From Pseudovibrio flavus (GTDB taxonomy: Bacteria > Pseudomonadota > Alphaproteobacteria > Rhizobiales > Stappiaceae), in assembly GCF_009711345.1 (NCBI RefSeq), contig NZ_SMMA01000063.1, positions 116,225 through 180,224 of the forward strand: a stretch of 64,000 nt of DNA. Direction: 5' to 3'. The notes under the pieces were generated by a model. It was given only the letters and a program-made list of their open reading frames with translations, did no database searches and had not been told where the DNA came from. The position numbers were made by a program, and so were the translations under genes. Of the stretch, positions 53,465 to 62,368 are shown piece after piece; within the stretch, counting starts at the first letter, position 1; each line of letters begins with the position of its first letter.

Positions 53465-54910
53465 GTGAATATTCAGTCAGATACACTGGTGGCGGAAGAG
53501 GCAGTACAGGCTGCACCTTCTGTTGCTGACATTCTTAAGCTTCAAAGAGAAGCGTTCCTTCGCGATCAATACCCCTCGTTTGAAGAGCGCCGCGAACGGC
53601 TGCTTACCCTCAAAAACGCCCTCACAGAGAACCGCGAGGCTTTTAAAAAGGCGCTCGATGAGGACTTCAATGGTCGCGCCTATACAGAAACCGAGATAGC
53701 CGAGTTCTATCCGATTTTGGAAGGCATCAAGTATCAGCTGAAGCATTTGAAGCGCTGGATGAAACCTAGCAAGCGGCACGTATCCATGATGATGCAGCCA
53801 GCTAAAGCGCGTGTGATATACCAGCCTCTTGGTACCGTCGGTATTCTTGTTCCGTTCAACTACCCACTGATGTTGAGCATTGGGCCGCTGATGACAGCTT
53901 TAGCCGCGGGTAATCGCGCGGCGGTTAAGATGTCAGAGTTCACGCCTGCCACCTCGCGCTTGCTTGCTGAGGTGCTTGGTAAAGCGTTTCCGAAAGACCT
54001 TGTTTGCGTGGTTGAGGGGGACGCTCAGGTCGCTACCGAGTTCTCTTCCCAGCCGTGGGACCATCTGGTGTTCACAGGTTCCACTGCAGTTGGCCGTCAT
54101 GTTATGCGGGCAGCGGCTGATAACCTGACACCAGTGACATTAGAGCTAGGCGGTAAGTCGCCAACCATCATTGATAGGGACTTCCCGCTTGAGGAAGCCG
54201 CTGATCGTATCTGTTTTGGTAAGTCCTTGAACGCGGGCCAGACTTGTATAGCGCCGGATTATGTGTTGGTACCGCGTGAAAAACGCGACGCATTTGTTTC
54301 AGCTTACCTTGCAGCTTTTGAACGGATGTATCCGCGTTGGCAGGAGAACAAAGACTACTCCTCTATCATCAATGATCGGCATTTTGCGCGTCTCAACGGG
54401 CTTTTGAAGTCTGCTGGTGAGCAGGGCGCGCAAGCTCACTCAGTCCCAGATGCTAACGTGGAGGCTGGCCGAAAACTGGCGCCTCATGTTTTGACTGAAG
54501 TAACTGACGATATGGCAGTGATGCAGGAGGAAATCTTTGGCCCGTTGCTGCCGGTCATTGCCTACGACGAACTCGAAGATGCGCTAGAATTCGTGAGAGC
54601 GCGGGCACGCCCGTTGGCCCTTTATTACTTCAGCAATGATAAGGCAAAGCAGGAGCATGTTCTGCATCAGACCCACTCTGGCGGCGTTTCCATCAACGAC
54701 TGTGTGATGCATGTGGCGATTGATGACCTGCCGTTTGGCGGGATAGGACCATCCGGTATGGGGCACTATCACGGTCCGGAAGGGTTCAAGACGCTTTCCA
54801 AGGCCAAGTCTGTTCTCAGTAAAGGTGGTTTCAACTCTACCAAGTTTATCTATCCGCCATATACCACCGCCCTAAAACGCTTCGTTTTGAAAACGCTTCT
54901 TGGCCGATAG
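53465..54910 (+). CDS. Coniferyl aldehyde dehydrogenase-type ALDH
   Basis: The 481-residue aldehyde dehydrogenase has VTLELGGKSPTIID (catalytic Glu) and NAGQTCIAPDYVLVP with the catalytic cysteine (Cys261), plus the C-terminal hydrophobic tail found in the CalB/class-3 ALDH group. These enzymes oxidise aromatic or medium-chain aldehydes with NAD(P). It starts with GTG after GGGAGGAGGA. It is convergent with xsc and shares a bidirectional terminator with it; a link to sulfoacetaldehyde is possible but not indicated by the family. Confidence 0.85.
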   Translation: MNIQSDTLVAEEAVQAAPSVADILKLQREAFLRDQYPSFEERRERLLTLKNALTENREAFKKALDEDFNGRAYTETEIAEFYPILEGIKYQLKHLKRWMKPSKRHVSMMMQPAKARVIYQPLGTVGILVPFNYPLMLSIGPLMTALAAGNRAAVKMSEFTPATSRLLAEVLGKAFPKDLVCVVEGDAQVATEFSSQPWDHLVFTGSTAVGRHVMRAAADNLTPVTLELGGKSPTIIDRDFPLEEAADRICFGKSLNAGQTCIAPDYVLVPREKRDAFVSAYLAAFERMYPRWQENKDYSSIINDRHFARLNGLLKSAGEQGAQAHSVPDANVEAGRKLAPHVLTEVTDDMAVMQEEIFGPLLPVIAYDELEDALEFVRARARPLALYYFSNDKAKQEHVLHQTHSGGVSINDCVMHVAIDDLPFGGIGPSGMGHYHGPEGFKTLSKAKSVLSKGGFNSTKFIYPPYTTALKRFVLKTLLGR

Positions 54911-54923
54911 GCTGGAACAATGA

Positions 54924-54951
54924 AAAGGCCGGAGTTTTAGCTCCGGCCTTT
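54924..54951. terminator. Bidirectional Rho-independent terminator
   Basis: AAAGGCCGGAG (54924-54934) pairs with CTCCGGCCTTT (54941-54951), with A and T arms. It ends both the ALDH gene (+) and xsc (-). Confidence 0.93.
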
Positions 54952-54974
54952 CTGTTTAAGTTTGGATGCTATAA

Positions 54975-56765
54975 CTAGAGCTCTGCCTCGGATGGCTTGC
55001 GGCGCATATCATCAATGCTGATACCTGCAACGCTGACCGGCTTCTTCATCGCATCGCGGCGGAACGGTTCGCCAAGTTCCTGATTGAGCATGACCTCAAT
55101 GAAGGTCGTCTTGCCGTAGTGTGTCTGTTCCTCAACGGCTTTCGCGAGAGCGTCGGTCAACTCATCCATGGAGTAAACGGCAACGCCTTCCACGCCGCAC
55201 GCCTTCGCGATGTCGGCATAAGAAACCTTCTCGTTCAGCTCAGTGCCAACGAAATTGTCGTTAAACCAAAGGGTTGTGTTGCGCTTTTCTGCGCCCCACT
55301 GGTAGTTGCGGAAGATCACCATTGTGATCGCCGGCCAATCCTCGCGGCCAACAGATACCATCTCGTTCATGGAAATGCCGAACGCACCGTCACCAGCAAA
55401 ACCGACTACCGGAGTGTCAGGGCAGCCGATCTTTGCACCGCAGATAGCAGGAAGACCGTAACCGCAAGGGCCGAAGAGGCCCGGAGCAAGGTATTTGCGT
55501 CCCTTTTCAAAGCTTGGATAGGCATTGCCAATGGCGCAGTTGTTGCCAATGTCAGAGCTGATGATCGCGTTCTTTGGCAGAACTGCAGTAATCGCACGCC
55601 ATGCCATACGCGGTGACATTTTTTCTGGCTCACGGCCGCGAGCGCGCTCGTTCCATGTGGTGCCCGGATCATCATCCTCGTGATCCATGGAGGTTAGGGC
55701 CTGAGCCCACGTAGATTTGGTTTTGGCGATAAGTGCAGTGCGGCCTGAGCGGTCGAAATCACCCGCATTAGCAGAAAGCTTGGACAGAATAGACTCTGCA
55801 ACCTTTTTCGCATCGCCCACAATGCCAACCGTTACTGGCTTGGTTAGGCCAATACGGTCTGGGTTGATGTCTACCTGAATAATGGAGGCGTCCTTCGGCC
55901 AGTAATCAATGCCATAACCGGGCAGGGTAGAGAACGGGTTGAGACGGGTGCCAAGAGCAAGAACCACATCAGCTTTTGCAATGAGTTCCATTGCAGCTTT
56001 TGAGCCGTTGTAACCCAATGGGCCAGCATGCAGAGGGTGAGAACCCGGGAAGGCGTCATTGTGCTGGTAGCCGCAGCAGACGGGTGCATCAAGGCGTTCT
56101 GCCAGAGCCTTGGACGCTTCAATTGCGCCGCCGATTACAACACCAGCGCCGTTCAAAATAACAGGGAACTTGGCGTTTGAAAGAAGTTCAGCTGCACGCG
56201 CAATCGCTTCTTCGCCGCCAGATGGGCGCTCAAATTCAACAATTGCAGGCAGGTCTACATCAATGACCTGAGTCCAGAAATCACGAGGAATGTTGATCTG
56301 CGCCGGAGCAGAGGCGCGCTTTGCCTGAAGGATCACACGGTTGAGCACTTCAGGAACGCGGGATGCATCGCGCACTTCTTCCTGATAGGCCACCATGTCT
56401 TCAAACAGGGCCATCTGTTCAACTTCCTGAAAACCGCCTTGACCCATGGTCTTGTTGGCGGCTTGCGGCGTTACCAGAAGCAGCGGCGTATGGTTCCAGT
56501 AAGCAGTTTTGATTGGTGTAACGAGGCTGGTGATACCCGGTCCGTTCTGGGCAACGACCATAGACATTTTGCCGGTGGAGCGTGTGTAACCGTCAGCAAT
56601 CATGCCTGCGTTACACTCATGCGCACAGTCCCAGAAAGTAATTCCGGCCTCTGGGAAAAGATCAGAGATAGGCATCATTGCTGAGCCGATAATGCCAAAT
56701 GCATGTTCAATACCATGCATCTGAAGAACTTTGATGAACGCTTCCTCCGTCGTCATCTTGGTCAT
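54975..56765 (-). CDS. xsc: Sulfoacetaldehyde acetyltransferase
   Basis: The 596-residue ThDP-dependent enzyme carries the Xsc pattern throughout: EAFIKVLQMHGIEHAFGIIGS, the cofactor-activating glutamate in CAHECNAG (Glu50), GPGITSLVTPIKTAYWNHTP, and the ThDP-binding GDGAFGISMNEMVSV (from about 456) through NYQWGAEKRN. It turns sulfoacetaldehyde and phosphate into sulfite and acetyl phosphate, the C-S cleaving step of taurine breakdown. It is monocistronic and divergent from a LacI gene. No pta gene follows, so acetyl phosphate must be handled by enzymes encoded elsewhere. AAAGGA precedes the ATG. Confidence 0.95.
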   Translation of the reverse strand: MTKMTTEEAFIKVLQMHGIEHAFGIIGSAMMPISDLFPEAGITFWDCAHECNAGMIADGYTRSTGKMSMVVAQNGPGITSLVTPIKTAYWNHTPLLLVTPQAANKTMGQGGFQEVEQMALFEDMVAYQEEVRDASRVPEVLNRVILQAKRASAPAQINIPRDFWTQVIDVDLPAIVEFERPSGGEEAIARAAELLSNAKFPVILNGAGVVIGGAIEASKALAERLDAPVCCGYQHNDAFPGSHPLHAGPLGYNGSKAAMELIAKADVVLALGTRLNPFSTLPGYGIDYWPKDASIIQVDINPDRIGLTKPVTVGIVGDAKKVAESILSKLSANAGDFDRSGRTALIAKTKSTWAQALTSMDHEDDDPGTTWNERARGREPEKMSPRMAWRAITAVLPKNAIISSDIGNNCAIGNAYPSFEKGRKYLAPGLFGPCGYGLPAICGAKIGCPDTPVVGFAGDGAFGISMNEMVSVGREDWPAITMVIFRNYQWGAEKRNTTLWFNDNFVGTELNEKVSYADIAKACGVEGVAVYSMDELTDALAKAVEEQTHYGKTTFIEVMLNQELGEPFRRDAMKKPVSVAGISIDDMRRKPSEAEL

Positions 56766-56885
56766 GTTGGCCGTCCTTTCAACTAAATATACTTAAATTC
56801 TTGCCGTGCAGATGGATGCACTTAAAAGGTGTTCAGGGAGACCTCCTCTTCCCTTAGGTGAAAGGATATGGTATGAAAATAGTAT

Positions 56886-56899
56886 TGCAAACGTTTTCA
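56886..56899. promoter_or_regulatory. Candidate LacI-family operator (TGCAAACGTTTTCA)
   Basis: The perfect core palindrome AAACGTTT (56889-56896) lies in an extended near-palindrome with central CG, in the 161-base region between xsc and the LacI gene. The distance fits control of both genes. Confidence 0.6.
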
Positions 56900-56926
56900 T
56901 AAAAATTTTCATTGGCTCGCTTATTC

Positions 56927-57970
56927 ATGAATAGACGGAATTCAAAATCCGAAAAAATTGACATCTTCGCAGTCGCCAACAAGGCTGGGGTTTCACCCGC
57001 AACCGTATCTAGGGCGTTCAATCATCCTGATCTTGTGAAGCCGGAAACAAGAAACCGAATAGAGGACGCAGTGCGCGGCCTTGGGTATATTCGCAACCGC
57101 GCTGCGCAGACCATTCACGGCAAGCGCAGTGGTACAATCGGGCTTGTTGTTCCTGTTGTTGCTAACGTCATTTTCTCGGAACTAATCCAAGCGTTTTCAG
57201 AGGTCGCGGAAGAGACCGGCTTTACAATTCTCATTGCAACTCATGGCTTTGACTTGAAGAAGGAAGAGGTCGTTTTAAGAAAGCTGCTGGAACATCGGGT
57301 TGATGGGATTGCGCTTATTGGTCTTGACCACTTGGATGCGACCTATGTTCTTGTTGAACAGCAGAAAATCCCTGCCATTGCCATGTGGAACTTTGACGAT
57401 AAATCACGGCTCTCGTGTGTTGGTGTAGATAACCATGAGGCTGGGTATCTGGCTGCCAAACACCTGAGTGATTTGGGCCATAAGAAGATCGCGCTGGCAA
57501 TGCCGCCGACCGAGGAAAACGATAGAGCGCGGGCAAGAGCCAAGGGCGCGAGAATTGCACTCGCTGAGGCCGGTTTGGAAGCAAAAGAAGGTTGGACGGT
57601 TGAGGCGCTCTATGAGGTTGCACACGCCAAGCAAGCGTGTTTGGAGCTTCTGTCAGGCGATGACCGCCCAACAGCTCTGGTTTGCGGTAACGATGTTATT
57701 GCAAAGTCGGCGCTATTTGCAGCTCAGCGCTTGAAGCTTTCCGTTCCTGAGGATCTGTCTATCGTAGGGATCGGTGACTTTTCTGGCTCTGCTGATCTGG
57801 AGCCACCGATGACGACTGTCCGCATTCCGGCAACGAGAATTGGCCGTCAGGCGATGCACCATCTGGCGATCTCCATCGCGGAGAGCAACGTGACGGACAT
57901 TATGCGGTCCAAGCTTGATGTGAATCTGATGGTGCGAGGCAGTACCGCGATACCTCCACAAAATTCATGA
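56927..57970 (+). CDS. LacI family regulator divergent from xsc
   Basis: The 347-residue protein has the LacI helix-turn-helix (IFAVANKAGVSPATVSRAF, about 13-31) and a sugar-binding-type effector domain ending VNLMVRGST. The start is unclear: ATG at 56927 or an in-frame TTG at 56912, neither with a good ribosome site. It separates xsc from tauXY and faces xsc. A LacI regulator beside xsc is unexpected because taurine genes are usually controlled by TauR; it may regulate xsc in response to another sulfonate or a carbon signal. Confidence 0.88.
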   Translation: MNRRNSKSEKIDIFAVANKAGVSPATVSRAFNHPDLVKPETRNRIEDAVRGLGYIRNRAAQTIHGKRSGTIGLVVPVVANVIFSELIQAFSEVAEETGFTILIATHGFDLKKEEVVLRKLLEHRVDGIALIGLDHLDATYVLVEQQKIPAIAMWNFDDKSRLSCVGVDNHEAGYLAAKHLSDLGHKKIALAMPPTEENDRARARAKGARIALAEAGLEAKEGWTVEALYEVAHAKQACLELLSGDDRPTALVCGNDVIAKSALFAAQRLKLSVPEDLSIVGIGDFSGSADLEPPMTTVRIPATRIGRQAMHHLAISIAESNVTDIMRSKLDVNLMVRGSTAIPPQNS

Positions 57971-57982
57971 ACCGATGAAAAT

Positions 57983-58014
57983 AGGGGGCGACCCTAAACA
58001 GGTATCCGCCCCCT
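57983..58014. terminator. Convergent terminator (LacI / tauY)
   Basis: AGGGGGCG (57983-57990) pairs with CGCCCCCT (58007-58014) between two convergent genes. Flanks are A/T-rich (ATGAAAAT left, AATAGTTC right). Confidence 0.75.
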
Positions 58015-58027
58015 AATAGTTCAAATT

Positions 58028-59425
58028 CTAACGCTCGTCGCGGTAGTGGTACCAGTGGTAGAGCCACCACTGGCCCAAGCGTCTGAATGGCGTGAGAATG
58101 CCCTCGTGCGGTAGCTCTGACTTGAAGATTGGTAGATCGCGGCCGCACTGCTTGCCTGCGGCGAGTTCCGCCATACGCTTACCGGCTTGAGCTGCGTACA
58201 TAACGCCATTACCGCCGTAGCCCATGGCATAGAACATCTGTTCTGCCGGATCTGGCTGGGTGATGCGCGGCATCATATCGTGGCTAACATCAACCCATCC
58301 CCACCATGAATAGTCGAGTTCAATATTCGCCAGTGCTGGAAATTTGCGGGTCAAACCATCCCGAAGCAGTTGCAGGTGCTGCGGGTTGTCAGCATCAGCG
58401 CCGCTGATGGAACTGCGAGAACCGATTTGCATACGGTTATCGGGCAAAAGCCTGTAGTAGTGGCGCAGGGTGCGCGTATCCGTGAGCGGGCTTTTGACGT
58501 TGATGTTGCACTCTGCAAGCTCATCAGCAGTCAGTTCACGAGTGACCATAGAGTTGGAAAGGATAGGCATAAGCCTGTCCTTGGTCTTTTTATGCAGCCC
58601 TCTTGGAACGTAAGCAGCAGTTGCCACACAAACTTTACGCGCTTTGACCGTGCCACCCGGCGTTTCCAGATAGTGCACTCCGTTCTCGGTTCTCCAATTC
58701 GTAACCGGACTGGAGGTATGAACCTTAGCGCCTAATGAGCGTGCCGCGTCAAGTAAGCCGAAAGCCAATTTGGCTGCATGGATGCCAACGCCGTCTGGCT
58801 CCCACATTGCGCCGTGAGCTTCCCTGTCATTAGCAATTTCGGTTTGGAACGTGTGTTTGTCTACCATCTTGGCGCGGTAGCCAAACTGCTCGTTCAGCAC
58901 CGTTGTTTCCTTTTCCAAGGAAGGCATCATCCAAGCGCGGTGGGCAATGTAATAGTGGCCACCATCCTGCGGATCACACGCAATATTGTGGTCCTTGATA
59001 AGGTTTCTGAAGAGGTCAAAAGCCTCAACCACTTCGGCATGCATCTCCCTTGCAGTATCAAGACCCCAGCGGCGTATCCACTGGGAGCGTTTCAGACGGC
59101 CGGAGGATATCTGTGCTTGTCCGCCGTTGCGCACAGAACACCCCCAAGCCACCTGATTTGCCTCCAGAACATGGGCTTTGATGCCATGCTCCTTGGCAAG
59201 GTGCAGGGCGCAGCTCAGGCCCGTATAACCAGAGCCAATAACAACTACATCTACGTCCATATCCTGCAAGACCGGCCCGTCATCTTCAGGCGTTCTGCCT
59301 GCGGTGCCGATCCAGTAAGTTGGAGCGTAAGCCTGATTGTGACCGGGCCCTTTGCTCACCAACGGATCGTATTTCGGGTTGTAGGGCTGTTGGCGAGTGG
59401 CCTCTCTTGTGATCACCTGATCCAT
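58028..59425 (-). CDS. tauY: FAD-dependent oxidoreductase, probable taurine dehydrogenase large subunit
   Basis: The 465-residue DAO-family flavoprotein has the FAD motif VVVIGSGYTGLSCALHLAKE (about 60-79) and AWGCSVRNGGQAQ. It lies downstream of a small NTF2-like gene, a UspA gene and a TRAP transporter, the same order as the tauKLM-uspA-tauXY taurine clusters of Paracoccus and Rhodobacter, where TauXY oxidatively deaminates taurine to sulfoacetaldehyde. Sequence alone would also allow a PuuB-like amine oxidase; the context decides. GGGAGGAT precedes the ATG. Confidence 0.78.
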   Translation of the reverse strand: MDQVITREATRQQPYNPKYDPLVSKGPGHNQAYAPTYWIGTAGRTPEDDGPVLQDMDVDVVVIGSGYTGLSCALHLAKEHGIKAHVLEANQVAWGCSVRNGGQAQISSGRLKRSQWIRRWGLDTAREMHAEVVEAFDLFRNLIKDHNIACDPQDGGHYYIAHRAWMMPSLEKETTVLNEQFGYRAKMVDKHTFQTEIANDREAHGAMWEPDGVGIHAAKLAFGLLDAARSLGAKVHTSSPVTNWRTENGVHYLETPGGTVKARKVCVATAAYVPRGLHKKTKDRLMPILSNSMVTRELTADELAECNINVKSPLTDTRTLRHYYRLLPDNRMQIGSRSSISGADADNPQHLQLLRDGLTRKFPALANIELDYSWWGWVDVSHDMMPRITQPDPAEQMFYAMGYGGNGVMYAAQAGKRMAELAAGKQCGRDLPIFKSELPHEGILTPFRRLGQWWLYHWYHYRDER

Positions 59426-59462
59426 ATATCCTCCCAGTTATAGAGACCCGAGCGGCTCTGCT

Positions 59463-59849
59463 TTAGCCTTGCAAAACAGGGCGGTTTTTACGGAATGCTT
59501 GTTTGACGATGATTTTGCCGTCACGCAGAGTGAAGAGATCAGCGCCTTCGGCTTCAACACGGTTTCCGTCGCCATCGGTGCCAGAGAAGGTCCATTCGGA
59601 CACCGCGCGGTCGCCGGATACAAAGTGGCTGTGGTGATCCCAGCGGGCATCTTTCATACCTGCCCAGACAGCACTAAAGGCAGCGGCGATGGCTTCTTTG
59701 CCTTCAATTTTGGTGCCGTAAACTTCGTTTCCACCAACTGCATAAAACACCGCATCATCAGCAAAAACTTCCATCACACCGTCCACATCGTGGCGATTGA
59801 AGGCGTCAAAAGTTGCACTCAAATCGGCTGAAGTGAGTTCTTTAGTCAT
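59463..59849 (-). CDS. tauX: NTF2/SnoaL-like protein, probable taurine dehydrogenase small subunit
   Basis: The 128-residue protein has the NTF2/SnoaL cone fold pattern: FDAFNRHDVDGVMEVFADDA, FSAVWAGMKDARWDHHSHFV and the C-terminal KQAFRKNRP. It is 37 bases upstream of the FAD oxidoreductase, with GGAGACAT before its ATG. In taurine-dehydrogenase clusters the small subunit TauX is a protein of this size beside TauY. The role is inferred from order and size; many SnoaL-like proteins have other functions. Confidence 0.7.
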   Translation of the reverse strand: MTKELTSADLSATFDAFNRHDVDGVMEVFADDAVFYAVGGNEVYGTKIEGKEAIAAAFSAVWAGMKDARWDHHSHFVSGDRAVSEWTFSGTDGDGNRVEAEGADLFTLRDGKIIVKQAFRKNRPVLQG

Positions 59850-59867
59850 AGCAATGTCTCCAAATAT

Positions 59868-60362
59868 CTAGATGTCGTCCTTAAACGGCACGACAAACGT
59901 GGGTATGGTTGATCGTCGTAGGACGCGCTTGGCGATGCTTCCTAAAAACGTATGGCTGAAGCCGTGGGTGTGGGCGCCAATAACGATAAGGTCGCTATTA
60001 AGGCGCTGGGATTCTTGAAGAATAACTTCTGCGGGAAAGCCTTCGATTATCCGGCTGCTAGGCATCTTCTCTTGCAGCGATTGCAGGTCGTCGGGCATCG
60101 CTTCCCAAAATTCAGCAATGCGCTGGCTGAGTAAATGCTGTGCCGCTTCACCGCGCCCTTGCAGTACGCGCTCGCGGCTTTCCTCCTCTTGAATGAAGAG
60201 CGTTAGCGTCACCCGCTGATCATCTGAGAGAGGCTCAACAACGTGGATGATATCCAGCTTTGCATCAAATTTTTCGGCAAGGCTCACTGCGTAGGAAAAA
60301 GCGAAGGAAGCCTGCTTGGAGAGATCGGTAGCGTATAAAATACGGTCAAAGTTCTTCAGCAT
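59868..60362 (-). CDS. Universal stress protein (UspA family) in the TRAP operon
   Basis: The 164-residue protein has the UspA start RILYATDLSKQASFAFSYAVSLAE and the C-terminal nucleotide-site segment VIGAHTHGFSHTFLGSIAKRVL. The usual G-x2-G-x9-G-S ATP motif is altered here (Thr for the second Gly and one residue shorter), so nucleotide binding is uncertain. It sits nine bases after tauM. UspA-like proteins encoded with TRAP transporters (TeaD of the ectoine system) modulate uptake, and a similar gene is part of taurine clusters. Confidence 0.88.
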   Translation of the reverse strand: MLKNFDRILYATDLSKQASFAFSYAVSLAEKFDAKLDIIHVVEPLSDDQRVTLTLFIQEEESRERVLQGRGEAAQHLLSQRIAEFWEAMPDDLQSLQEKMPSSRIIEGFPAEVILQESQRLNSDLIVIGAHTHGFSHTFLGSIAKRVLRRSTIPTFVVPFKDDI

Positions 60363-60371
60363 GGTTGCCCC

Positions 60372-61712
60372 CTAGTAGCCAAGCATTCGCGGAAGCCACA
60401 AAGAGATCTCAGGCACGAAAGCGATAATCACAACGGCAATGATATTCACCACTGCAAACGGAATGGCCCTGAGAGAAATCTCTTCAATGGATACGTTGGA
60501 GATACCTGATGCAATGAAAAGGTTTTCTCCAAGAGGCGGCGTCTGGAAGCCGATGGAGAGCGAGCAGATCATCACAACACCGAAGTGGATAGGATCAATG
60601 CCAACGCTGTAGGCGACGGGAAGCATAACTGGCACGAGGATCAAGATAGCTGCCAATGTTTCCATGAACATGCCCACGAAGAGCAGGAAGCCGATGATCA
60701 TGATCCAGATTAGGTAAGGGCTTTCTGTAAGTGAGAGCATGCCATCTGCAATAACAGCAGGGATTTGGTTCTCAACCAAGATGCGGCCGAAAAGGGTCGC
60801 GGTGAAAAGGATGAGAAGCACACGGCCTGAAAGCCACGTGGTTGTCTCCAAAGCAGCGCTTACAGCCTTCCGGTCCAGTTCGCGGTAGATGAATGCGCCA
60901 ACAAAGAGTGTGTAGAAAATGGCAACAATGGCAGCTTCTGTTGGGGTGAAGTAACCGGAGTAGATGCCGCCAAGAATGACGATAGGCGCCATGAGTGCCC
61001 AAAACCCGTTCTTAACTGTCGCGGCAACGTTGCCGAAATCCATCTTCTCGGTGGTGCCCTTATAGCCGTGTTTGCGGCACAGCAGATAGTTCATCACGAG
61101 AAGGCATGACGCCATGATGAAGGCGGGTACAAAGCCAGCGATAAACAGCTTGGAAATGGAAACAGACTGGAACGTTCCGAATTTCTCGACGGCTTCTGGC
61201 GGCGGGATCATGCCCAGAGCTGAGATGCCGAAAATCACCATTGGTATGGATGGCGGGATAACGATGCCCAAGCCACCTGCGGCTGCTGTTAACGAGGATG
61301 CGTAACCCGGCGAATAATTGCGTTTGATCATCGCGGGGATCATCAGCATACCAACTGCAGCAGTTGTTGCTGGGCCCGAACCAGAAATAGCACCGAAGAA
61401 TAGGCAAGCAATGATGGTGGAGGCGGCTATACCTCCAGTGAAAGGTCCGGCAAGACTTTCGGCTACTGCAATCAAACGGCGGGATAGGCCAGCAGCTTCC
61501 ATTAGAGCGCCTGCCAGAATGAACGCGGGCAGCGCCATCAGCGGGAAGGAACCCACCGAGCTGAAAGCCATCGGAACGAATTTAAGCGGGTTTTCATCAA
61601 GGTAGAAGACTGTGGCAAGAGAAGCCACACCCAGCGCCATTGTGATAGGCGCGCCAATGGTGAGCAGGCCAAGGAACGAGCCAAATAGAACGAGAACGAT
61701 AGGACTATCCAT
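60372..61712 (-). CDS. tauM: TRAP transporter large permease, probable taurine transporter TauM
   Basis: The 446-residue membrane protein has the DctM pattern: SLAGPFTGGIAASTIIACLFFGA, SGPATTAAVGMLMIPAM, FTPTEAAIVAIFYTLF and FQTPPLGENLFIASGIS. It is the ion-coupled transport subunit. Its ATG overlaps the tauL stop (TGATG). The taurine assignment rests on the neighbouring TauR, TauX, TauY and Xsc. Confidence 0.86.
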   Translation of the reverse strand: MDSPIVLVLFGSFLGLLTIGAPITMALGVASLATVFYLDENPLKFVPMAFSSVGSFPLMALPAFILAGALMEAAGLSRRLIAVAESLAGPFTGGIAASTIIACLFFGAISGSGPATTAAVGMLMIPAMIKRNYSPGYASSLTAAAGGLGIVIPPSIPMVIFGISALGMIPPPEAVEKFGTFQSVSISKLFIAGFVPAFIMASCLLVMNYLLCRKHGYKGTTEKMDFGNVAATVKNGFWALMAPIVILGGIYSGYFTPTEAAIVAIFYTLFVGAFIYRELDRKAVSAALETTTWLSGRVLLILFTATLFGRILVENQIPAVIADGMLSLTESPYLIWIMIIGFLLFVGMFMETLAAILILVPVMLPVAYSVGIDPIHFGVVMICSLSIGFQTPPLGENLFIASGISNVSIEEISLRAIPFAVVNIIAVVIIAFVPEISLWLPRMLGY

Positions 61713-62284
61713 CAGGCGTGGCTCCCCTTGATTTGTGGCTGGGAAGCATCTTCAAAATCACCGTGGGAGCTTTCGTCTTTAGGAAGCTCGACCTTATCCG
61801 GATTTTTGATATCTACGCCTTTGACGAGCTTGAGGTAATTCACCTGAAGAATGCGGATCGTCATTAAAGCAAAAGCGATTGGAAGAATGAGATAGACGTA
61901 TTTCAACTCTACGCCGAGTGTCTGGGCTTTCCAGAATTTGTTCATGCGATAGAAGATGAAATCATAGGCTAGGTACACGAAGTAGATGTTGAAGCTGACC
62001 CAGATGAGATCGGAAAACGCTTCAAGCCAGATACCGACTTTTCTAGGCAGCCAGCGGAAGTGGAATGTGACTCTGTTGTGGGCCGCAATGCGCGCTGCAT
62101 AGCTTGCGCCAAAGAAGACAAACCAAACGAACATGAAGACCGAGAGTTCCTCGATCCACGTCTGTGAGGTGCCAAAAATCTCTCTTGAGACGATTTGCGC
62201 AAACAGCAAGCTTACGAAGCAAATCAGCAAAAGCCTACAGATGTAGCTTTCGATGTTGTCCAAAAATCCTAGTAGATGACGCAT
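61712..62284 (-). CDS. tauL: TRAP transporter small permease, probable TauL
   Basis: The 190-residue protein has four helices and the DctQ feature SYAARIAAHNRVTFHFRWLP. The ATG at 62284, with CCGGAA upstream, is favoured; the open frame extends to a TTG at 62314. It has a rather long polar C-terminal tail (LPKDESSHGDFEDASQPQIK). It is translationally coupled to tauM and separated from tauK by a stem-loop. Confidence 0.83.
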   Translation of the reverse strand: MRHLLGFLDNIESYICRLLLICFVSLLFAQIVSREIFGTSQTWIEELSVFMFVWFVFFGASYAARIAAHNRVTFHFRWLPRKVGIWLEAFSDLIWVSFNIYFVYLAYDFIFYRMNKFWKAQTLGVELKYVYLILPIAFALMTIRILQVNYLKLVKGVDIKNPDKVELPKDESSHGDFEDASQPQIKGSHA

Positions 62285-62319
62285 TGTTCCGGCTGCACAT
62301 TTGGGGAAAAGCAAGGGTG

Positions 62320-62354
62320 CCTTCCCTCAGAGTCTCTCCATCTCCGAGGGAAGG
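62320..62354 (-). terminator. Intercistronic stem-loop after tauK
   Basis: CCTTCCCTC (62320-62328) pairs perfectly with GAGGGAAGG (62346-62354), 15 bases past the tauK stop. There is no T-run, so partial termination or mRNA stabilisation is likely. Confidence 0.75.
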
Positions 62355-62368
62355 CCGGGCAGGGAGTG

